NCBI RefSeq assembly: GCF_037126465.1
Contig: NC_088201.1
Span: 79,884,273 to 79,948,272 of the forward strand
Reading direction: 5' to 3'
Origin: Ornithodoros turicata
Lineage: Eukaryota > Arthropoda > Arachnida > Ixodida > Argasidae
DNA length: 64,000 bases
In this document: positions 31,352 to 42,726 of the stretch, piece by piece
Numbering within the stretch: the first letter of the stretch is position 1
Layout of the letters: every line of letters begins with the position of its first letter
Made by a program: the position numbers and the translations under genes
Notes under the pieces: generated by a model
The model's input: the letters and a program-made list of their open reading frames with translations, nothing else
What the model was told of the DNA's origin: nothing
Databases searched by the model: none

Positions 31352-32629
31352 CGAGGGGTGTTCAAGTCAAACCGGGACTTTTCATTTTTCGCAAAAGTAA
31401 AATGAACTTACAGGCGAGAAATTTATTTTCCAACGTAATCTCCAGCTGCACTAATGCACTTGTCCCAGCGTTTCACGAGGGCTTGGATGCCAGCAGCGTA
31501 GAAATCCTTACCGACACGTACCAGCCATGATCGGACCGCATTCTTGACCTCGTCGTCGCGGCTGAAGTGGCGGCCCCAAGGAACGCCTTTAGTGGCCCGA
31601 AGATATGGAAATCGCTGGGGGCGAGGTCTGGACTGTAAGGGGGATGTGGCAGCAACTCCCAGCCAAGTTCCTGTAAGGTGCGTGTCGTGAGATGCGCGGT
31701 ATGGGGGCGTGCATTGTCCTGTAGGAGGAGGACTCCTTTGGTGATGAGACCCGGCCGCTTTTGCTTCAGCGCCTTATGCACGTCCCTGAGAACCTGGCAG
31801 TAATATGCACTATTGATGGTGGTACCACTGGGCAGAAAATCAACATGAACAACGCCAGCCTTGTCCCAGAAAACCGTGGCCATGACCTTACCCGCAGACG
31901 GGGTGCTTCGGAACTTCTTGGGAGTTGGCTAGCCCGGATGCCTCCACTGTTTTGATGCGCAGGAGTAAAATGGTGCACCCACGTTTCATCGCACGTGATG
32001 ATTCGATCAAGGAACGGCTGTCCTTCAGTGTCGAAACGGTGCCTTAGCTCTTGGGAGATTTCCAGTCTTCTCTGCCGGTCAAACACGGAGATCTGCCTCG
32101 GGACCCAACGGGCACTAACTTTCCGAAACTGGAGGTGTTCATGAATGATAGTGCTCAACGTTCCCACAGAAAGGTCCGTCTTTCGGGCCAGTTCGAGACA
32201 TGTTATCCGTCGGTCCTTGAGGATCAGGCGCTCCATCAGTTGGATGTCCTCAGGAACTCTGACACTGGGCTCTGGACCAGGATCGTCTTGCACTGATGTA
32301 CGGCCGTCTCGGAACCTTTTGCACCACTCAAACGCTTTGCTACGGCTAAGTGTATCGAGGTCATACTGAGCCAGAAGTATTCTGTGAATTTCAGATGACT
32401 TTACGCCTTCATTCACGAGAAACTTCATGACAATTCGCTGTTCGATGTGCGCGCTCACCTCGTTGTCGGCCATCTTGTCCAGCACGTGTCTTCTGTTTTG
32501 CACAAACTTTGGACCACCACGTGGCGAACGCGGAGGCCTGTCGCGTGTGAAAATGATGAAAAAGAAGTAGCGCGAGCCATTCGTACAATTGGGAGACAGA
32601 AAGTCCCGGTTTGACTTCAACACCCCTCG
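31352..32629 (-). mobile_element. Full-length mariner element (1278 bp), transposase frameshifted
   Basis: Terminal inverted repeats CGAGGGGTGTTCAAGTCAAA and CGAGGGGTGTTGAAGTCAAA (reverse complement of the right end), with TA on both sides (31350-31351, 32630-32631). The length is that of a complete mariner. It inserted into the 29393-33632 element. Confidence 0.95.
31440..32472 (-). pseudogene. mariner transposase (D,D34D)
   Basis: The minus-strand product begins MADNEVSAHIEQRIVMKFLV, with an N-terminal HTH (VKSSEIHRILLAQYD) and a second HTH (LELARKTDLSVGTLSTIIHE). WVPRQ, IITCDETWVHHF (first catalytic Asp), LLQDNARPHTA (second) and YSPDLAPSDFHIFGPLK (third, 34 residues on) follow. A frameshift lies near 31920 and another near 31570, after KAFLG. 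All three catalytic aspartates are present but the frame is broken twice. The remaining C-terminus (the VKRWDKC-like end) is in another frame. Confidence 0.9.
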
Positions 32630-33679
32630 TACTTTAGGAGCGGGTTGTAAGTTTTTAGGTCATATGGTAGTAAGATCCCAATGAAGGCTTATGAGGGATG
32701 GGTAGGGCTCTTGTCTCTCTTTAAATCCGCGTAAGCGGTGGAAAGAGGCAAATGAGAGCCGGTCCCTCATCTGGAGAGGAGCCCCTTGATAACGCGGTCC
32801 GTCTCCAGATGGGTCGTGCATTTGAACACGGGGCCTATCAAACGGTCATCGGGGCCCAATCGCTTGCGGTGCTGTTTCCGGGAGGGTTTCTTCCTAAAAT
32901 CTGGGACTACCTGGATCCTTGAGCAAGACGGGCATTGCTCCCGTTTTTAGGGCGATGTAATGTTTTTTTGTTTTTTTTAAAGCGACGCAACCGTGATCAG
33001 TTAGATCAGCACAACAAGAAGAGCCAATGAAGTAATATCACTTTTAGTAGTGGATATTATACCGGATAATTCATTATTATTACACAAATTCATCATCGGC
33101 ATCATCACGGAAGAATTGGCACAATTCGGGCAAAATGGGATTGCCAATGTAGGCAGCCCGTATTGGTCCAATGGGGAGCCTGGTGACACTTTTCATGTGG
33201 GACCAATATTGGCAGCCCATACTAGGCCGATATTGGAGAACCTGGCAGCCCACATTGGGCCAATATTGGTGTGCTGCCTGGGATATGGTTCACTTTAAAA
33301 TACAATAGTGGCACAACAGTTTCCTGCGCGACGAAGGCAGCATGGGCTGTGGAACTGCGGACAGGAGATTCGAGACAACCGTGTCGCGAGAAGTGCCTAG
33401 CGTGGGCCTATATTGACTTCGAATTTACCCAATATGGGGCCAATGTGAGGTCGATATTGAGCTGCTGCCTGAGTAATATGGGGTGTGCATTGGCAATGCT
33501 GGAGCTGAATATAGGCTGCCAATGTTAGGCCTTACTTAGGCAGGGTTGCAATTGTAAAATTGGGCCAACATTGGAAGTACGAGACAGCCTATATTTGTCC
33601 AGCCTGGGACCCATATTGGGGTGCTGCCTGGGTGTGATCACGAACGACGCCACAGTGGCCAGTCTGTGGATTGATTTTG

Positions 33680-33868
33680 TCCATCCTAGGGTTCTTTAAT
33701 GTGCGCATAAATCTCAGCGCACATTATTTAACGGTCCCTCACAGAAAGCGTGTCTAAGCAACTTGTACCCTGCGACCAAGTTACTGGCGTCCTCGACAGG
33801 GATCGAACCCGCAACCTTGGCATCATAAGGCGGACACACTATACCAACTGATCCGTGGAGGCCGGTCT
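33680..33868 (-). repeat. tRNA-derived SINE
   Basis: The minus strand starts GCCTCCACGGATCAGTTGGT (A box GGATCAGTTGG) and has GGGTTCGATCCCTG (B box). A tRNA-unrelated body (GGTCGCAGGGTACAAGTTGC, then TGTGCGCTGAGATTTATGCG) follows. This SINE head differs from the Ruka-like copies. It is not a functional tRNA gene because the acceptor stem and 3' half do not fold as a tRNA. Confidence 0.8.
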
Positions 33869-34608
33869 ATGGCTGTTTTGTGTTCGTCCATCCATGATGA
33901 TACTTACGGCCAGTTTCTCCGATGTGTGTTTTAAGGGAGCCCCGCAGGAAGTCTGGTACATACCACCTCGCTTGTTTTAATGCGATACCATTATAAGCTC
34001 CGTGCGGATGTAATTCCCTCCGTACTAGTGGCGCCCCGCAGTGGAGGCGCCTTCAGATCTTGCGGGGCCACAGTGCGACGGGGTATACGCTTCGACGTTG
34101 TGTCTCTGGGCCCTTCGCGACAATGCCGAAATGTAAGAACATTTGCTGCGTTGTAAATTGCAGCAAGGCATACAGAAACGATCCTGAGATAATTTTGTAT
34201 TCATTCCCATCGAAGCCGTATGAACAGGACCGTCGGAACATGTGGATCCAGCTTGTTCGGCGCCAAAATAGGTTCTGCGGTTGCCTGCTAGCGGCCCATT
34301 CTGATTCGTCGATAATTATTTGTTTTACCAGCGATGATGGCGGCAGCTGGGAGCCGACAAAGCATTCCAGAACAGGGTGTCGGAGCGAACCGAAAACTGG
34401 AACCGAAAACCGAAAAAAAAAAACGCTATTTTGGTGCGAACCGGAACGGAATCGAAACCGTATACGTTTTTTTTTTCGCTCAGCAGGGAAACCGAAAAAT
34501 ATATTTAACGGTTTTCGGTCCAAAAAAACAAAAACTTCGCCGGTTTGGACTACGGATAGGCGAATGAAACAGACGTCGTGTGCTCTGAAGTCATGTCATG
34601 GGTACCAT

Positions 34609-35517
34609 CCCAGCAAACCAGATACATCCAGCAAATGTCCGTAAGATATCTCGCCCGGGACGTTTGGATATCCAGTGGAGCTTGCCACAGATCCGTTTTA
34701 CATCCATGTGATATCCCAGCGACTAGCGTTTCTGCCATGTTTGTAGATCCACTGAAAGTCCCTACGACGTCTGTCACGGATATTTGGATATGTATGGGAG
34801 ATTACAAATATCGTACATATTTTGCTTTTAAAAATTGTGCATAAGATATTTAGTGTTTGTAGAGTGCGTAGAGACCACTGCAACTGTGTACCAGCAAATA
34901 ATATTTATTGTGTGTTTTAACCCATTTGATACTATTGTTCCCATTTGGGAACAAAAACATTCCAAACAGGATTCATCACAGTACAGCAATACCGTGGGAC
35001 CTGCCAGAATAAGTGCCGAACCCTGCCCGCCTCACTTGGACCACTTGGGAAAACTCGCAGTAACCTTTATTTGCGAGCTGGATGGAACATATACTGAAAT
35101 ACAAATCGTTACACACACGTTCGTTAGGGGTAGCGTGGCGTAAACATTTGTAACGGTGACGAGGAGGTATCTTCGCAATTCCTCTGTTTCTGATTCAAGT
35201 CACAGTATACCCAACAACATTTCTGACATCCCTTCCTATCAACTACTGTGTTTTTAATTCAGGTTACCGTCTCTATAAGGACAAAGAAATCTTTCCTGGA
35301 TCTCCCATAGACATCCCTAGGATCTCCAGGCTGCCTGCCATGGGACATTCAAACATCCAGAGCGCGATATCCTTCCAGGGACATCTGCTGTTTACTGGAG
35401 TAAGCCCAAAACGCAATGAAATTGTGCGATATCCCATAGATATCCCATGGATGTCGAGATATTCAGAACGTTCTCGACCTTGTAGGGCTGTCCCAGGGAT
35501 ATTAATGGTTTGCTGGG
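34609..35517. mobile_element. 909-bp non-autonomous element, CCCAGCAAACC termini, AT duplication
   Basis: Inverted ends CCCAGCAAACC are flanked by AT on both sides, either a 2-bp duplication or a palindromic extension of the ends. The interior near both ends is built from ATATCC, GGGACAT, GATATCCCATGGATGTCGAG-like palindromic words, as in the 5137-6448 element. No coding region. Confidence 0.85.
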
Positions 35518-36177
35518 ATACGAGGGTTACGGTTACGGTGGAATGTATGTCGGCATAATATGACCCTTAGGCTCCCTTTGTAATGGTTTATCGTTCGCGC
35601 ACGCACACAGACTTAGAGGTACATGTGACTCTCTAGCAATGTGCCGTACTGTGCGTTCTAATTTGATCCCCGCAAACTCTCCTCAACTAAACAGCGACCC
35701 AAGGCGGCTGCATAACGGCTTCTTTATCGGTTGAGTTTGAGTTTGAGTTTGATTATAGAAAAAAAAAACGGAAGATATTGAATTCATCACTGACGAATTC
35801 TGCTACTCCCACAAAGGAAATGAAATGAATGAAATGAGAAAGAAAACTGAAAAGATGAAAAGGTAAAAAAAGAAAGACATCACCCCTCCCAGTCGCCGAC
35901 CTGTACGTGCATATGCGTAGCCACATTCCCTCGTAGCCACGTAGCCATCTTTATCGGTAATGTCGCGCAACGCGTCCCTTGTTTGAGAGCAGCTAAGTTG
36001 AATACATTTACGTATACGCGAGGGCAAGCCCGTGCGAAGTGGCAACTCTTTTGTGGACAGGACACGAAGAAAATAAAACGGAGCCGTCGAGCCCGTTTGT
36101 GAGTGAAGGTGTTCCTCGATTTGCGTCGTACTCGTGCGGTGGTGCTTGCTGGCTAGACAGTAGCAACAGACATACGG

Positions 36178-36408
36178 ATGGGACGCGATCGCTCCAACCC
36201 AGCAAGAAAGTACTTTACGTATGACATCACGACAAACAAGTCAGTTTGTAGCATGTGCTTCAAGAAAGGAGAAAGCCTATTTGAACAGACAGTAACCTAC
36301 AGGAACCAGGAGCTACCAATTTCACAGCTGTCTATTAATATTAAATACCATGTATGCGGAATAAACGGGTTTACATTTTGTAACATTGATTTTTTTTTGT
36401 GGGGATAA
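36178..36408 (+). pseudogene. BED zinc-finger N-terminus of a hAT transposase, truncated
   Basis: The product begins MGRDRSNPARKYFTYDITTN and has KSVCSMCFKKGE. This is the BED-type pattern (aromatic-x-YF, then CxxC), but the histidine half and the rest of the transposase are missing. It lies within the 34373-36548 hAT element and is the only coding trace of it. Confidence 0.6.
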
Positions 36409-38235
36409 ATATTCCCAGCAGAAGCGGAACCGGTTAAAAACTGGTATGAACCGTTATTTTTTTGCTCCGGAGCAGAACCGGTACCGGATCGTTTATGATG
36501 TAACCGGAACGAAAACCGGAACGAAAAACGTTTCGGTTGGACATCCTGCTCCAGAATATGCTGTCGACATTTCGTGAACAACTGAAAAAGCAACGAGGAG
36601 GGACACCCGAGCTACAACCGGAACATATCTGACGAAGTGTATAAGTGGCGGGCTCCGGTAAATGACGAGGCACGGTACCTCAGGTGAGTGTCCAAGGCAT
36701 TCATTCGCACCGTATCCTATGATCAACACATGTACGTTGGCAGACACAAAAGGTGCGCGACGAAGGCGGCCACCCAAGATACTGCAGGAGCACGAGTAAA
36801 CATCTCATCATCCGATTTGCTTCCTGATGAGGTACTCCAGAAACGAGTGTGCAATACTGTTTTCTTAAAATACTTGTGGTGAACACTGGATGGATCGCTT
36901 CGATAATAGAGGATGACTGATGCACTGAGCTGATGTTCATCTCAAAGGGATTTGGAACACGTAGCATAACATTGTTTCTGATTTTAGTCACATCATTAGC
37001 AAAATAATAATAATAATAACCTATGATGGGCCAGGTATGATCCCACAACCTTCCTATCATATATCCAGGATCTAGACACTGATGGAGGGGAAAATGCAGT
37101 CCTTAGCTCTGTAGGCATCTTTGGAGTTGTCAACAGCAGTAAGTTGGTTCCAGAGTCTTCTCAGGTAGGAGTCACCAGCCAGCCACCTGCACAAGCTTGT
37201 GAAAAGGGTACGAGTGACCCAGGACCCTCATCAGTGACACCACTAGTTCTGATTGATGTGTGTGTCGGATCAAGTTACAAGGAGTGCTGCTTTCTTGGCT
37301 TCAGCTCAGTCGACGGCAATGAGCAGAAGTTCATGTCACTAGCTGCGGTTCCTTTAGATGTATTCGCGCTCCTCCACGGTCTCATTCCAGATACAGGCAG
37401 GAAGCGAAATGAGCTTTCAGTGAAGGACAAGCTGTTGCTTTTTTTAATCAAGATGAAGCACGGAGTGCCCTTCTCATTCTTAACAACAATATTTTCTGTG
37501 GATCGTACAACCGCGTCCAGAATATTCAAGTCAGTTTTGAACTACATATGTGGTGTGACAAGAGACTGGATCTACTGGCCGAGCCGGTAAAGCCGTGCAA
37601 GCAACAATGCCACGGTCTTTCCGTGAACTGTATCCTATGTGCAGAGTAATAATCGACTGCACAGAGCTGCAGATTGAGAGGCCTTCGTCAGTTGAACAAC
37701 AAAACTTGTGTTTTTCACACTACAAAGGACACCACACCCTCAAGTACTTAATCGGAATTGCGCCTAGTGGGCTTATCACATTTCTTTCTAGATGCATGGG
37801 CAGAAGAGTGTCAGATGCAACGTTGACAATGGAATCTCAGCTTCTTCTCAAGTTGGAAGCGCAAGATGTGGTACTCGCTGATAAGGGATTCCCGGGAATT
37901 CGCACAGGCGTGGGTACCCGAAATGCAACCTTAGTAATGCCACCGTTTGCAAGTTCCCCTCAGTTCTCGGAGTCGGAATCAGATGCCTGCTATGACACTG
38001 CAAATGTCCGCATACACGTAGAACGGGCCATACAACGGATTAAGGTCTATGACATTCTGAATCACCGAATTCCGCAGGAGTTGACCCCATACATGGACAA
38101 GATTGTGCATGTTCTATGTGTTTTAATCAACTTGAAGCCAGGACTGTTTAAAAAAGGCATTGCTAACCAAGTGACAGCTTGAATTTTTGCCGATATCATC
38201 AGTCCCACACGTACTTTGTATTGGAAGCAACTTAA

Positions 38236-38801
38236 AGGGGCACTAAAATGCAAAACCAAGTTCACTTCAATTACGTTACACGTTAAGTTACTTTTGTACT
38301 TATCATAATTCAGAACTTTCATTCTGTTACGAAGCTACAATCAAAATTATACCGGACACTTTTTTGCTTCGGCTCTAAGAAGTGAATGTCATTTCAGCTC
38401 GTGCAACAGTGTTGTTAGTCCATACTGCGCGTGCCACACCATGGAGCAGTCCCGGTGAAAAACATAGTACGCATTGCGAAGCAGACTGGCGTAACAGGAA
38501 CGTGAAGTTAAATGCTGTCAGTAGAACATTCGCGAGAACTGTTGTGGGCTACAGTTCAGTGAATCGGTATTGAAAAATTCAGCAGTGCGCACATGCTACA
38601 CCCGCGCTTCTCCCGCTGTCTCATTGGATACCACCAATCTTTGCGTCCTGGGGATCCCATTCGTTGCCGCCAAAGACGGCTCAGTTCGCATTGCGTTTTT
38701 CTTCTAACTGGAAGCATTGTGTGAACTAATTTTGCTTGAATTATACATTGAAACATAGACTTTCATTTGAGAGCAAGTTGTTTTTGCATTTTAGTGCCCC
38801 T
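38236..38801. mobile_element. 566-bp MITE with TTAA-type target
   Basis: The ends AGGGGCACTAAAATGCAAAA are inverted copies for about 20 bases. The left flank is TTAA and the right flank CTAA (one substitution). It lies between the two convergent genes of the ISL2EU-like transposon. Confidence 0.8.
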
Positions 38802-38869
38802 CTAAAAAACAGAGTTCAACATGCAGTACATTCTTGTTAACTCAAACTGTGATTAATTTGGCCTGCTAT

Positions 38870-39042
38870 GGCCCGGTTTCAGCAACCCAGATTAACATTG
38901 GAACCGACATCAACAACCCTTATTGTTGCTGAAAATTCATCACATCACTAACGTTAGTAAAAAAAAAAAAAATTGAGTGTTATCAAGTTTTAGGGACCCT
39001 TGACCTTGGTTCAATGCTAACCAGTGTCAGTGAAAGCGGGCC
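38870..39042. repeat. Small inverted-repeat element
   Basis: GGCCCGGTTTCAG at the left is complemented by GCGGGCC preceded by GTCAGTGAAA at the right. It contains AACCCTTATTGTTGCTGAAA and short internal complements. Probably a ~170-bp MITE. Confidence 0.5.
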
Positions 39043-39367
39043 TTTGTTTTCCACATCTTGAAATCCTGCCTAATTGAGAGTGATGCATAATGTTGTGTAA
39101 AAGTCCATGTGTAGTGGCAGTATGGCTGCGCAGTGCAAAGAACACCATAGCTTAGCGTTCAAGGCTATCGGCATTGTATCTCAGATATTTGTGTCCTCAT
39201 CCCAAAATGAATATCTTTATTGCACTTTATCTTTATTGCACTTCAATACACAATACTGCTGCACACACAGTCATATTATAACATACTGTTTGTGCTTACA
39301 ACTAATGTTAATGTAGTAGATAATAAAATGCTCTATGGCTTATAAATACAGTTGTTGGTCTCTATAC

Positions 39368-41029
39368 TTACTCTGAGAGTGCAGCAAGAAAATGATTAAA
39401 GTAAAAGCTCCTTAGTGCAGGAATAAGCTCTGACAGAGAGCTGTCATTCCGTTTAACTACTAACCTGACTTGATCATTTGAAGAATAAATACACTCAAGC
39501 AACCCAAGCACATGCATGGAAATTTTACCTGAGTGTAATATGCACTGCTCTCCTCCCGGAGGGTACTGGCATCATTGCATTCACTGAGGAAGCATAGAAG
39601 CGGCTTCTCCGTTATTACCTTGTTACCTTACTAAACCTACTTATTATTACTTACCTAAAAATACCATCCGGAGAGCATGCAAGCCAGTGCTCTTCGGGAT
39701 GTACTACAAGTCCATATTGGCACCTGACACCTGATACTGCCCTTCGTAATGTTGTCGTGCCTCTGGTTCCGTGACTATCCCATACTCTGTTGCTTTTGAA
39801 AAGAAGGGGTGCTCATTTGCCATCATACTTGCCAACTTTTGATACTCCCCTGTCCAGTGAATTACACGATGAGCCTGTAAGTGCACTGAGCTTGTAGATC
39901 ACATAGCGAGACAAATTATAAGGACTATTACTGCAGTTTTGTGGCATAAAAGCAACAAATGCTATGTGTCAAAGCTGTGGTGGTGGATGTAATCACGTAA
40001 AAGTAAAATGGTTAAGTTACAAACTCTCAACTGCTGAATCAGAATCTGGAAGCATGCCGCGAGACAGATCATATTGTTACCTTTGTCGCTGTTATCCTTC
40101 CTCGTCTTTCCTTGCCCCACAGAGTCCTGTCACGAAATGTGTCAGCCGCAAGTGTCTCTCTTCCCCCACGTGACACAAGGATGTTATCCTCATAAAATTT
40201 CAACTTCTTGTCAGTAAGCTCTGAAATGAACTTTTGTTCTTTGAAAAGCAAGGTTTCACCGGCATGACAAACAGAAAAACTGGGAAAGCTACGCCGCTTC
40301 TCGTCCCACTGAAACACATTTGTCAATTGTGTACCACCTGTAGGGTCACCTGTAGCCACATCACTAGTCTCACTGTTTTCAGCAACTAGCATGTCAACCA
40401 GTGGGCAATTAATGCCAGGGAAAAATTTCAAAACATAAGACATGTCTCTTGACTCTGCATTCGCTGGTACACCTGTTGCGAGAAAAACAGAATGTCACAC
40501 AAGACGACTGGCTGCAGAGCCTCACTTGCCAGGATTCCGTCGGAGCCATAAAAGAACTTCGGGTATACTTTTTTTTCTACTTGGAACACCCCATGCTTGT
40601 GGCTGGCTGGCTTTTGATGCGCCTTCATCGCAATGCACATGCAATGCCACGGCAGCAGCATGCTTGCATCGCCCAGCCACACCTCCTTTGCAGTCGCACC
40701 GCTCCTCCGTGATGTACCTCTCCTTGTTAAGCTTTCGAATGACAAAAACGATATTTTGAGTCATGCGCAAGGTAGCTCACCTATCTCTTAGGTATAAGAC
40801 TTACCCTCAAAATCACCAGCTTACTGGACTTGTTGATATGAGTTTGAGTGATGCACTCGCCGTGTATATCGCTGCCGCTGTCGTCTAACGACTCATACAC
40901 GCCATGAACGTGCTCAGACTCATATAGAAGCCTTCCTTTTTGCAAATTTGACTCCCTAAAGAAGTTTTCCAGCGCACTCAGGGGCTGGAAGCCGGTGTAT
41001 ATCACCAGTGGTTCACGTTCGTCATTCAT
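39368..41029 (-). CDS. YqaJ-type nuclease with SWIM finger, second gene of the ISL2EU-like transposon
   Basis: About six exons (41029-40805, 40771-40530, 40472-40081, 39874-39655, ~39625-39529, ~39470-39368), most with GT-AG borders and one GC donor. The start is MNDEREPLVIYTGFQPLS. Exon 2 has a SWIM finger, CDCKGGVAGRCKHAAAV. Exon 3 has LWGKERRGRITATK, the R..RITAS motif of YqaJ nucleases. Exon 4 has TEYGIVTEPEARQHY, then after a frame change VVHPEEHWLACSPDGI (catalytic Asp). The last exons have SECNDASTLREESSAYYTQ and ALRSFYFNHFLAALSE before TAA. The family is PD-(D/E)XK, related to lambda exonuclease. One probable frameshift near 39730 means this copy may be dead. ISL2EU elements are known to pair a YqaJ nuclease with a THAP transposase. 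Confidence 0.75.
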
Positions 41030-41740
41030 TTTCAGCTTCTCATGCCCCGCAAATTCTGTTGAACTTCCCACTAGGGGAGTGGCGATCGTGGCGCCACCGT
41101 GCCTCTGCCCGGAGCTTATTGGGCTCACCCCTCGAAAATTCCTATGCTCTCCGCCAAAAACTTGGACGATAAAAACTTGGACGATAGGTCGCGCCACGGG
41201 AACCGTGAAGCCGCAGAAGAGCTTATGGCAGGGTATTCAACGTGACTCCTCCCCTTCTCCCGTATGCAGCTCGGCGTGCGCGCTCGAATACCCTCGGCAT
41301 CACATGCAGTCGGCATCACATATAGCTTCAGATCATGTGTCTGTGCAACTGTGAGACAAGGGTACCTACTAAAGCATAGCGGCGGGGGTGTTTACTAGGT
41401 GAAATTATCACGAGACAGCTGCGGGCATTACAATGATACGTCATGCGTATTACATCTTGCAAGCGAGACTGCCAAGGTGGGAGAGGGGCGTCTTGCGTCG
41501 CCGTGGCATGGGCGTGCCGACATGAACAAACGGCCGTTCTCGGATTTCCTATTTAGTGGCCGTTGTATACGCGTTGCAGTAAATCCATTTAGGTTTGTCG
41601 TCATACCCACAAGTTTCATGTGAATGCTTCAAGTCATTAAAATCAAAGGCTCTCAAAATACACGGCAAAACAAAACAAAAAAAGGAAAGAAAGGAAGGAG
41701 TGTGATATATGCATCATTCAGTGGAGGCGCCTGTGACCGT
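41030..41740. other. Probable outer part of the ISL2EU-like element; ends not resolved
   Basis: GGGTATTCAACGTGACTCC at about 41231 and, in inverse orientation, GGGTATTCGAGCGCGC ending near 41292 suggest terminal or subterminal repeats. A matching left end near 33.98-34.02 kb is only weakly similar (ATAAGCTC..TGCGG shared), so element borders remain open. Confidence 0.35.
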
Positions 41741-42430
41741 CGCCGGCACGACAATCGATTGGATTAGCGGTCCAGGGCTCTAGCAGTTGTGCTAAGCTAA
41801 CACGCCTTCTCAGCGACTTCGAGGGTACGTCATCTGAAGGGACAAACCAGTCACTCCCTCTCACTCATCCTCCTTTCACTCTTACATTTTTGCACACTCA
41901 TACACACATTCATACGACAGGGATCGACGAAAGCGGCAATTGTTGAACAAGAGAGAACTGATGTTCTGAGGCTGGAAAAACATAGAAGGGACAATCACAT
42001 ACAAGGCCTCAAGTTGCCTAAGAAATTAACGATGAAAGATGGAAGTTACTGGAAAGGTTAGCCAGCTGTAGGACTCGAACCCACATCTTCTGGATTACCG
42101 GTCCAGGGCTCTACCAACTGAGTTGAGCTAACACGCATTCTCGGCGACTTCCAGGGTGCGTCATCTGAAGGGACAAACCAGTCACTCTCTCTCACTCATC
42201 CTCCTTTCACTCTTACATTTTTGCACACTCATACACACATTCATACGACAGGGATCGACTCTTGTTCAACAATTGCCGCTTGCGTCGATCCCTGTCGTAT
42301 GAATGTGTGTATGAGTGTGCAAAAATGTAAGAATGAAAGGAGGATGAGTGAGAGAGAGTGACTGGTTTGTCCCTTCAGATGACGCACCCTGGAAGTCGCT
42401 GAGAAGGCGTGTTAGCTTAACGACAATCGA
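41741..42430. repeat. Clustered SINE copies: two direct, one inverted
   Basis: A block with TCACTCATCCTCCTTTCACT, ACATTTTTGCACACTCATAC and CGACAGGGATCGAC occurs at about 41850-41930 and 42178-42260 (same strand) and inverted at about 42272-42375. At 42058-42140 (minus) a tRNA-like head is clear: TAGCTCAACTCAGTTGGTAG (A box), an anticodon-arm-like CTGGACCGGTAATCCAG, and GGGTTCGAGTCC (B box). The second and third copies are head-to-head and can form a long hairpin. Confidence 0.75.
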
Positions 42431-42718
42431 CTTCGAGTTTGATTGTGAACTTGACACGCTGAAACGTACCAATCATACTTGCAAGATAACTGAACACGCT
42501 GGAGTGCACGAATTATATAACGTATTTTATCAATCAGAAGCCGTTACTATTCATACGCTAAACCCGTGTAAACAATGAAGAAGAAACAAACAAGATTGGC
42601 TTGAATAAAAAGTTATCCTCTAATTCGGGTCAGTGAAGCTTATTCCTTGACGCCAAACCCCACAGCGCGTTATCCTCTCTAGCATTAGGTCGTAACTCAT
42701 TGCAGTTCTGCTCCTATA

Positions 42719-42726
42719 CATTTGAC
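42719..42726. repeat. hAT target-site duplication, left copy
   Basis: CATTTGAC, repeated exactly at 45379-45386 after the right end of the element. Confidence 0.95.

Larger units (their letters stand above)
29393..33632. mobile_element. 4.2-kb CCCAGGCAGCAC-terminus element with repeat array and nested mariner
   Basis: The ends are inverted copies of CCCAGGCAGCAC, flanked by TG on both sides (29391-29392 and 33633-33634), a 2-bp target duplication. Inside are a degenerate ~50-bp tandem array (29560-30700), a mariner (31352-32629), and near the right end a stretch of short palindromic words built on CCAATATTGG and GGGCCAATATTGG. A second internal terminus-like GTGCTGCCTGGG near 33282 may belong to another copy. 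No transposase is encoded. Confidence 0.7.
34373..36548. mobile_element. hAT element nested in the THAP domain
   Basis: The termini are CAGGGTGTCGGAGCGAACCG and CAGGATGTCCAACCGAAACG (reverse complement of the right end). The 8-bp target duplication is TTCCAGAA/CTCCAGAA (one mismatch) at 34365-34372 and 36549-36556. Subterminal GAACCGAAAACCG-type words repeat at both ends. It contains another element (34609-35517) and a BED-finger remnant. Confidence 0.88.
34123..38182 (+). pseudogene. THAP-domain DDE_4 transposase of an ISL2EU-like transposon, interrupted
   Basis: Exon 1 (34123-34271) starts MPKCKNICCVVNCSKAYRND, a THAP C2CH finger. A 60-bp intron (34272-34331) is followed by DDGGSWEPTKHSR, then a hAT insertion (34373-36548), then ICCRHFVNN, which completes the THAP finger. 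The finger is followed by an in-frame TGA. An acidic/coiled region precedes 37144-38182. This holds SVKDKLLLFLIKMKHGVPFS (HTH-like), then a 1-nt frameshift near 37588. The DDE domain follows: VIIDCTELQIERP (D), LADKGFPGI (D), IHVERAIQRIK (E). All three catalytic residues survive, but the gene is broken. The convergent YqaJ-like gene at 39368-41029 completes the element. Confidence 0.85.

Noticed and set aside
33980..34020. Left terminal repeat of the ISL2EU-like element
   Set aside because: Similarity to the 41.2-kb end is limited to ATAAGCTC and TGCGG with mismatches, not enough to set a border.
42058..42140. tRNA gene (A and B boxes, anticodon-like arm)
   Set aside because: It is the head of a repeated SINE-like unit, the acceptor stem does not close, and adjoining copies are degenerate. 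The same holds for 33680-33868, 21286-21501 and 3615-3895.
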